DNA of 33,729 nucleotides from positions 1 to 33,729 of the forward strand of contig NZ_PPHF01000185.1 in the NCBI RefSeq assembly GCF_002904335.1, read 5' to 3'. The translations under genes and the position numbers were made by a program. The stretch is from Amycolatopsis sp. CA-126428. Its GTDB lineage: Bacteria > Actinomycetota > Actinomycetes > Mycobacteriales > Pseudonocardiaceae. Each line of letters starts with the position of its first letter. The stretch's first letter is position 1. Under the pieces are notes generated by a model that saw only the letters and a program-made list of their open reading frames with translations, was not told where the DNA came from and did no database searches. Positions 29,702-33,729 of this stretch are shown here, in pieces.

Positions 29702-29758
29702 TTGACACGGGACGCTAGCAGCGTCATTCTGAATTTAGATTCACTGAACTCAAATTCA
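29702..29758 (+). promoter_or_regulatory. Monooxygenase promoter with two tandem TetR operators
   Basis: TTGACA (29702-29707), a 17-base spacer and CATTCT (29725-29730) form a promoter. Two 14 bp near-palindromes follow: TGAATTTAGATTCA (29730-29743) and TGAACTCAAATTCA (29745-29758), each followed by CTG. They cover the transcription start, as expected for repressor sites. Confidence 0.6.
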
Positions 29759-29771
29759 CTGGGAGGGCGAC

Positions 29772-31184
29772 ATGGACACACGGGCGCTGATCGCGGGAGC
29801 GGGACCGACCGGGCTGACGCTGGCCATCGAGCTGGCGCGGCGGGACGTCGCCGTGCGGATCATCGACAAGGCCGAGACCTACTTCGTGGGCTCGCGCGGA
29901 GACGGGCTGCAGCCGCGCACGCTGGAGGTGTTCGAGGACTTGGGCGTGCTCGACGCGGTGCTGGCCGCGGGCATGGCCCCGGTGCCGATGAAGATTCACC
30001 TCGGCGGCGAGGTGGTGGGCGAGCGGATGATGTTCGACCCGGTCGAGCCGACGCCGTCACGGCCGTACGCGACCGGCTGGTTCCTGGGCCAGTCGCAGAC
30101 CGAGGGGATCCTGCGCGACCGGCTGGCCGAGTACGGCGTGCGGGTCGAGCTCGCGACCGCGCTGACCGGCTTCGACCAGGACGCTGACGGCGTCACGGCG
30201 ACGCTGAGCACGGGGGAGACCGTCCGCGCGGAGTACCTGGTCGGCGCGGACGGCGGCAAGAGCTTCGTGCGCAAGACGCTGGGGATCGCGTTCGAGGGCA
30301 TCACCGACGAGTCGATCCGGATGCTGCTCGGCGACGTCCGGGCCGACGGCCTCGACCGGAACTACGGCCACTGGTTCGCGACCCCGGACGAGCCGATGAG
30401 CGGGATGTCGTTCAGCCCGCTGCCGGGCACGCCGCACTTCCAGTTCGGCGCGGCGCTCGGTGACGGCGAGACCGACGTCGAGACGGCGTTGCCCGCGGTC
30501 CAGGCCCGGCTCGACGCACTGAGCGGCGGCACGGTCAAGCTGACCGACCTGGCCTGGTCGACGGTGTGGCGGCCGAACGTCCGCCTGGCCGCCCGCTTCC
30601 GCGACGGCCGGGTGTTCCTGGCCGGCGACGCGGCGCACGTCCACCCGCCGACGGGCGGGCAGGGGCTGAACACCGGCGTCCAGGACGGCTACAACCTGGG
30701 CTGGAAGCTCGCGGACGGGGCACCCGAGCTGCTGGACAGCTACGAAATCGAGCGGAGGACGGTCGCGGCCCGGGTGCTCGGGGTGACGGCCGGGATCCTG
30801 CAGAAGTACGTCGACGGGGACGACGACGCCCACCACCGCGGCGAGGAGACGAACCAGCTGAACATCACCTACCGCGGCGGCCCGCTGTCACCGGCCGGGA
30901 CGGGCGGGCTGCGGCCGGGCGACCGGGCGCCGGACTCGCTGCTGACCGACGCGAACGGCAAGGCGGTGCGGCTGTTCGAGCTGTTCCGCGGCCCACACGC
31001 GACGGAGCTGCTGTTCGGGGCGGGCGAGACGCCGGGGTACCGGATCCTGCCGGCCGGGAGCGTGGCGACGGGAACGGACCTGGTCGACGAGGGCGGCCAC
31101 GCGTACGCGGCTTACGAGGCTTCGGACGGCCGCCGGGTGCTCATCCGCCCCGACGGTTACGTCTGGTCGATCACCGGCTCGTGA
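29772..31184 (+). CDS. FAD-dependent aromatic monooxygenase (PheA/TfdB type)
   Basis: A 470-residue group A flavoprotein hydroxylase. It has the three class motifs: G-A-G-P-T-G near residue 9, the D-G motif (V-G-A-D-G-G-K-S) near 155-165, and the G-D motif F-L-A-G-D-A-A-H-V-H-P-P-T-G-G-Q-G-L-N-T-G near 285. The last 90 residues look like the thioredoxin-like C-terminal domain of this family (R-P-G-D-R-A-P-D-S-L). Related enzymes hydroxylate polyketides, phenols or rifamycin-type drugs; the substrate here is unknown. GGGAGG precedes the ATG. TetR operators upstream suggest induction by substrate or drug. Its TGA stop lies inside the second copy of the long palindrome. Confidence 0.9.
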   Translation: MDTRALIAGAGPTGLTLAIELARRDVAVRIIDKAETYFVGSRGDGLQPRTLEVFEDLGVLDAVLAAGMAPVPMKIHLGGEVVGERMMFDPVEPTPSRPYATGWFLGQSQTEGILRDRLAEYGVRVELATALTGFDQDADGVTATLSTGETVRAEYLVGADGGKSFVRKTLGIAFEGITDESIRMLLGDVRADGLDRNYGHWFATPDEPMSGMSFSPLPGTPHFQFGAALGDGETDVETALPAVQARLDALSGGTVKLTDLAWSTVWRPNVRLAARFRDGRVFLAGDAAHVHPPTGGQGLNTGVQDGYNLGWKLADGAPELLDSYEIERRTVAARVLGVTAGILQKYVDGDDDAHHRGEETNQLNITYRGGPLSPAGTGGLRPGDRAPDSLLTDANGKAVRLFELFRGPHATELLFGAGETPGYRILPAGSVATGTDLVDEGGHAYAAYEASDGRRVLIRPDGYVWSITGS

Positions 31185-31224
31185 GTGGTAAGGCGGGTTC
31201 TAACCCGCCTTACCACTCACGAGC
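31177..31224. terminator. Repeated long palindrome, copy 2 (bidirectional terminator)
   Basis: Arms 31177-31199 and 31202-31224 are perfectly complementary over 23 bases with a CT loop. It lies between the convergent monooxygenase and CHAD genes; the monooxygenase stop codon (31182-31184) is within the left arm. The central 44 bases are identical to copy 1 at 5143-5186. Confidence 0.8.
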
Positions 31225-31226
31225 GC

Positions 31227-32165
31227 TCAGGCGTGGAGGGCCTTGGCGGCCGAGTCCACCGCTTTCCACGACTTCCGCCAGGTGGCGCGGACCTCGGCGC
31301 GGCGGCTCAGCTCGCGCTCGGCGATCCGGCCGGCGACGAACCCCATCGGGCCGTCCGCCGACTCCAGGACCGTGCGCATCCGCTCGGCCGCGATCACCGC
31401 GTCCTGGTGCTCGCCGAGCACGGTCTGGAAGTCCTTGGTCGCCTTGAGCAGCTGCTTGATCTTCGCCGCCTGCTTCTTCTTCGCCGACGTCTGAGCCAGC
31501 TCCGCCGCGTACCGCAGCTTCTTGCCGTGGATGCGCAGCGCGTGCAGGTCGTCGTCCGGCGGGTCGGCGGGCAGGGCGCGGACGGCCTTGGTGAGCTTGC
31601 GGTGCGGCTTCGCCAGCCCGGCGATCAGGTCGTGCGGCTTCTCGCTCGCCGCCGCGGCCGACGCGCCGTCCCGCGTCAGCAGGCTCACCTCGCGCAGCAA
31701 CGTCGAGTACCGGGCACTCGACAGCGCCCGCGTCAGGCGCCGCTTCGCCGAGGCTCGCTCGGTGACGAACTTCGCCACCAGGCGGCGGCCCGCCGCCTGG
31801 TCGCGGACCTCGAAGCCGGCGATGACCTCGCGCAGGTGCCCGATCAGCACGTCGTGATCGCGCACCTCGCCGAGGGACTGGCCGAGCCAGCCCAGCTCCG
31901 CGCGCACCGGTTCGGCGCCGTCGCCGACCAGCTCGCCGGACAGCTTCAGCACGCTGCGCATCCGCCGCAGGGCGACGCGCATCTGGTGCAGGTCTTCCGG
32001 GTCCACGCCGGAGCGCGTGCCGGGCTCGTGCGCGAGCAGCGCGCGGATCTCCCGGTCGAGCTTGGCGCGGACGTGGTGGACCGCCGGGTCGGCCGGACGC
32101 GCTTCGACGGGCGCGTCCGGCAGGCCCAGCTCGGCGGGCGTGCGAGGCAACGATTCGGTGGTCAC
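31227..32165 (-). CDS. CHAD domain protein
   Basis: A 312-residue, highly basic helical protein with the CHAD domain from about residue 25: conserved H-x-M-R-V-A-L-R-R-M-R-S, then R-D-H-D-V-L and a second lysine/histidine-rich helical half (L-H-A-L-R-I-H-G-K-K-L-R-Y). CHAD domains bind inorganic polyphosphate, so it probably locates to polyphosphate granules. Here it stands without a CYTH triphosphatase domain. The GTG start has TACTAT seven bases upstream and no ribosome binding site. It lies 28 bases after dapD on the same strand but appears to have its own promoter. Confidence 0.92.
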   Translation of the reverse strand: MTTESLPRTPAELGLPDAPVEARPADPAVHHVRAKLDREIRALLAHEPGTRSGVDPEDLHQMRVALRRMRSVLKLSGELVGDGAEPVRAELGWLGQSLGEVRDHDVLIGHLREVIAGFEVRDQAAGRRLVAKFVTERASAKRRLTRALSSARYSTLLREVSLLTRDGASAAAASEKPHDLIAGLAKPHRKLTKAVRALPADPPDDDLHALRIHGKKLRYAAELAQTSAKKKQAAKIKQLLKATKDFQTVLGEHQDAVIAAERMRTVLESADGPMGFVAGRIAERELSRRAEVRATWRKSWKAVDSAAKALHA

Positions 32166-32183
32166 CTAGTGAATAGTAGGTGA
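32162..32183. promoter_or_regulatory. CHAD gene start: -10 and inverted repeat
   Basis: TCACCTA-N8-TAGGTGA, perfect over seven bases, spans the GTG start and the minus-strand -10 candidate TACTAT (32173-32178). It may be an operator or a start-site hairpin. Confidence 0.4.
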
Positions 32184-32193
32184 ACGATCGCCC

Positions 32194-33177
32194 TCAGTCG
32201 TTGGCGTGGAGCGCCGCGTTCAGCTCGACGCCGGAGCCGGTCCGGGGCACGACCTCGACCGCGCCCGTCCCCGAGTTCCGCCGGAAGACCGCGCCCGAGA
32301 TGCCGTTGAGCTCGCGGGCCTTGACGACCTTGCCCTCGACGACGACCTTCGTGCCCGCCGTGACGTACAGGCCCGCCTCGACGACCGAGTCGTCACCGAG
32401 CGAGATGCCCACGCCGCCGTTCGCGCCGATCAGGCAGCGTTCGCCCAGGGAGATCGTTTCCTTGCCGCCACCGGACAGCGTGCCCATGATCGACGCGCCG
32501 CCGCCGACGTCCGAGCCGTCGCCGACGACCACCCCGGCCGAAATCCGGCCCTCGACCATCGACGCGCCGAGCGTGCCGGCGTTGAAGTTGACGAAACCCT
32601 CGTGCATCACGGTCGTGCCGGAGGCCAGGTGGGCGCCGAGCCGGACGCGGTCGGCGTCGCCGATCCGGACCCCGGACGGCAGGACGTAGTCGACCATCCG
32701 CGGGAACTTGTCGACGCTGTAGACGGTCACCGGGCCGCGCGCCCGCAACCGCAGCCGGGTCGCCTCGAAGCCGTCGACCGGGCACGGGCCGTGGTTGGTC
32801 CACACGACGTTGGCCAGCAGTCCGAACATGCCGTCGAGGTTCTGGCCGTGCGGGCGGACCAGCCGGTGCGAGAGCAGGTGCAGCCGCAGGTACATGTCGT
32901 GGGTGTCCGCCGGGGCGTCGGCCAGCCTGCCGATCGTGGTGCGCACGGCGACGACCTCGACCCCGCGGTCGGTGTCCGGGCCGAGCAGCGCCGCGGCGGC
33001 TTCGCCGAGCAGCTCCTTCGCCTCGTCCGCGCCGAGTCGCTCGGTGCCGGCGGTGCCGCTTTCGGTCAGCTTCGGGTGCGGGTACCAGGTGTCGAGGACC
33101 GTCCCGTCGGTGGTGACGGTGGCCAGCCCGACGCCGCTGGCGCCGGTCGTTTCGGGGTTCGGGCTCTGCTCGCTCAC
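32194..33177 (-). CDS. dapD: Tetrahydrodipicolinate N-succinyltransferase
   Basis: A 327-residue acyltransferase that succinylates tetrahydrodipicolinate with succinyl-CoA in the succinyl branch of lysine/diaminopimelate synthesis. The N-terminal domain includes V-D-T-W-Y-P-H-P type sequence. The central left-handed beta-helix has hexapeptide repeats (G-V-R-I-G-D-A-D-R-V-R-L-G, H-E-G-F-V-N-F-N-A-G-T, V-E-G-R-I-S-A-G-V-V-V-G-D-G-S-D-V-G-G-G-A-S, G-T-L-S-G-G-G). This is the long actinobacterial DapD form. The GTG at 33177 has TACGGT seven bases upstream and only a poorly spaced GAGGG, so it may be leaderless. The lipoprotein gene lies just upstream on the same strand. Confidence 0.95.
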   Translation of the reverse strand: MSEQSPNPETTGASGVGLATVTTDGTVLDTWYPHPKLTESGTAGTERLGADEAKELLGEAAAALLGPDTDRGVEVVAVRTTIGRLADAPADTHDMYLRLHLLSHRLVRPHGQNLDGMFGLLANVVWTNHGPCPVDGFEATRLRLRARGPVTVYSVDKFPRMVDYVLPSGVRIGDADRVRLGAHLASGTTVMHEGFVNFNAGTLGASMVEGRISAGVVVGDGSDVGGGASIMGTLSGGGKETISLGERCLIGANGGVGISLGDDSVVEAGLYVTAGTKVVVEGKVVKARELNGISGAVFRRNSGTGAVEVVPRTGSGVELNAALHAND

Positions 33178-33184
33178 GGCCCTC

Positions 33185-33190
33185 ACCGTA
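33185..33190 (-). promoter_or_regulatory. Candidate -10 of dapD
   Basis: TACGGT on the minus strand, seven bases before the GTG at 33177, within the 28-base gap after the lipoprotein gene. Confidence 0.45.
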
Positions 33191-33205
33191 GTGGAGTGAC
33201 GCGGA

Positions 33206-33637
33206 TCAACCACTCGTGGGCCGGGCGTCTACCTGCTTCTTCAGGCCCGCGAGGGCGCCGGCGATGTCGACGAGCGCCTGCGAGCAGGGACCGCCCGCGG
33301 CCGGGACCGTGGTGCAGCCCGCGCCCCGGAAGGACCCGACGGCCTGCTCCAGCTTGGCCGCCTCGGCGACCAGCCGCGGGTCGCGGTCGTCCGCGCGCTT
33401 GCGGGCCGCGCCCGGCACGTTGGCGACCTCCGTGACGTACTTCTCGCAGCCCTTCGGCAGCTGGGTGCGCGGGCTCGCGTAGCACTGGTCCGCGGTCAGC
33501 GCGTCCAGCTTGGTCGGGAGCGCGTCCGGCCCGGGCTCGCCGGCCCGCGGCCGGGGCGCCGGGCCGGCCTCGTTCCCGCAGCCCGACAGGACCAGGACCA
33601 GCAACGCGCCGCTCACGGCGACCGGGAACTTGGGCAC
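33206..33637 (-). CDS. Small secreted lipoprotein, cysteine-containing
   Basis: A 143-residue predicted lipoprotein. The signal peptide (K-F-P-V-A-V-S-G-A-L-L-V-L-V-L) ends in the lipobox L-S-G-C, so Cys20 should be lipid-modified and the protein held on the outer face of the membrane. A Pro/Gly-rich spacer follows, then a helical domain with four further cysteines (two in D-Q-C-Y and K-G-C-E-K, two in G-A-G-C-T-T and G-P-C-S-Q), probably two disulfides. I do not recognise a family. GTG at 33637 has TACCGT six bases upstream and no ribosome binding site. Confidence 0.82.
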   Translation of the reverse strand: MPKFPVAVSGALLVLVLSGCGNEAGPAPRPRAGEPGPDALPTKLDALTADQCYASPRTQLPKGCEKYVTEVANVPGAARKRADDRDPRLVAEAAKLEQAVGSFRGAGCTTVPAAGGPCSQALVDIAGALAGLKKQVDARPTSG

Positions 33638-33643
33638 ACCCCC

Positions 33644-33649
33644 ACGGTA
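33644..33649 (-). promoter_or_regulatory. Candidate -10 of leaderless lipoprotein gene
   Basis: TACCGT on the minus strand followed by six bases and the GTG at 33637. Confidence 0.45.
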
Positions 33650-33672
33650 GCGTGCGGGTCAGTGTCAGGGTG

Positions 33673-33729
33673 ATGTTGCCGCTGCTGCGGTGGTTGGATT
33701 CCTGGCCGCTGGTGATCTGGCTCGTAGCG
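33673..33729 (+). CDS. Start of a membrane protein, cut by window end
   Basis: Nineteen codons in an open frame reach the window edge. They read M-L-P-L-L-R-W-L-D-S-W-P-L-V-I-W-L-V-A, which looks like the beginning of a membrane protein with a first helix. In-frame GTG codons at 33652 and 33670 are alternative starts and no clear ribosome binding site is visible. It is divergent from the lipoprotein gene. Family cannot be judged. Confidence 0.4.
   Translation, partial: MLPLLRWLDSWPLVIWLVA

Noticed and set aside
1..33729. Mobile elements, prophage, toxin-antitoxin or defence genes
   Set aside because: No transposase, integrase, phage structural, restriction or toxin-antitoxin motifs were seen on either strand. 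The small palindromic repeats are the only mobile-like signals.

Overview
The window is a high-GC actinomycete chromosome segment, most likely from the Pseudonocardiaceae and probably Amycolatopsis or a near relative (inference). The reasons are the strong G/C bias at third codon positions, frequent GTG starts, many genes that appear to be leaderless, a coenzyme F420 gene pair, a 7Fe ferredoxin, succinyl-branch lysine genes, and a gene order that resembles the mycobacterial TIGR03089 / LCP / rmlD / wbbL / manB / fbiA-fbiB neighbourhood. There are no rRNA or tRNA genes, CRISPR arrays, transposases or phage genes. This is core-like chromosome with local insertions and several families of palindromic repeats.

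Layout. 1-6.9 kb: an MmyB-type regulator divergent from a dienelactone-hydrolase-like enzyme, a secreted lipase, a small unknown protein, a DUF1206 membrane protein, a DoxX protein, a TIGR03089 protein and an NmrA-type NAD(P)-binding protein. 6.8-9.8 kb: two tandem LytR-CpsA-Psr (LCP) ligases ending in the same PCVN tail. 9.9-21.5 kb: cell-surface glycan genes: rmlB-rmlD (dTDP-rhamnose), five glycosyltransferases in two divergent blocks, a WbbL-like rhamnosyltransferase, an unknown 156-residue protein and a GDP-mannose pyrophosphorylase, followed by an AlkA-like DNA glycosylase. 22.5-27.3 kb: a tightly overlapping leftward run of seven genes: GNAT, fbiA, fbiB, Nudix, a proline/glutamine-rich membrane protein, a GntR regulator and a second proline/glutamine-rich membrane protein. 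27.3-29.1 kb: a small basic protein, 7Fe ferredoxin and the N-succinyl-diaminopimelate aminotransferase (dapC). 29.1-31.2 kb: a TetR regulator divergent from an FAD monooxygenase. 31.2-33.7 kb: a CHAD protein, dapD, a cysteine-rich lipoprotein and the first codons of a rightward membrane protein.

How the genes work together. RmlB/RmlD and the mannose-1-phosphate guanylyltransferase supply dTDP-rhamnose and GDP-mannose. The WbbL-like enzyme should add rhamnose to the lipid-linked GlcNAc primer, the other glycosyltransferases presumably extend or decorate a surface glycan, and the LCP enzymes would attach the finished polymer to peptidoglycan. FbiA and FbiB build F420. DapD and DapC catalyse consecutive steps of lysine/diaminopimelate synthesis.

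The most notable non-gene signals are: (a) a perfect 46-48 bp palindrome present twice, 26 kb apart, each time between convergent genes; (b) a ~50 bp double-hairpin element inserted inside two unrelated genes, read in different frames and carrying a compensatory stem change; (c) a 121 bp nested inverted repeat made of 21 bp direct repeats upstream of wbbL; (d) at least ten starts preceded by a -10-like hexamer at 6-7 nt with no good ribosome binding site, including a back-to-back pair only 18 bp apart; and (e) a GntR regulator sandwiched by overlapping stop/start codons between two low-complexity membrane proteins. That last locus is the best candidate here for an undescribed system. All functional calls come from reading the sequence; no database search was run.
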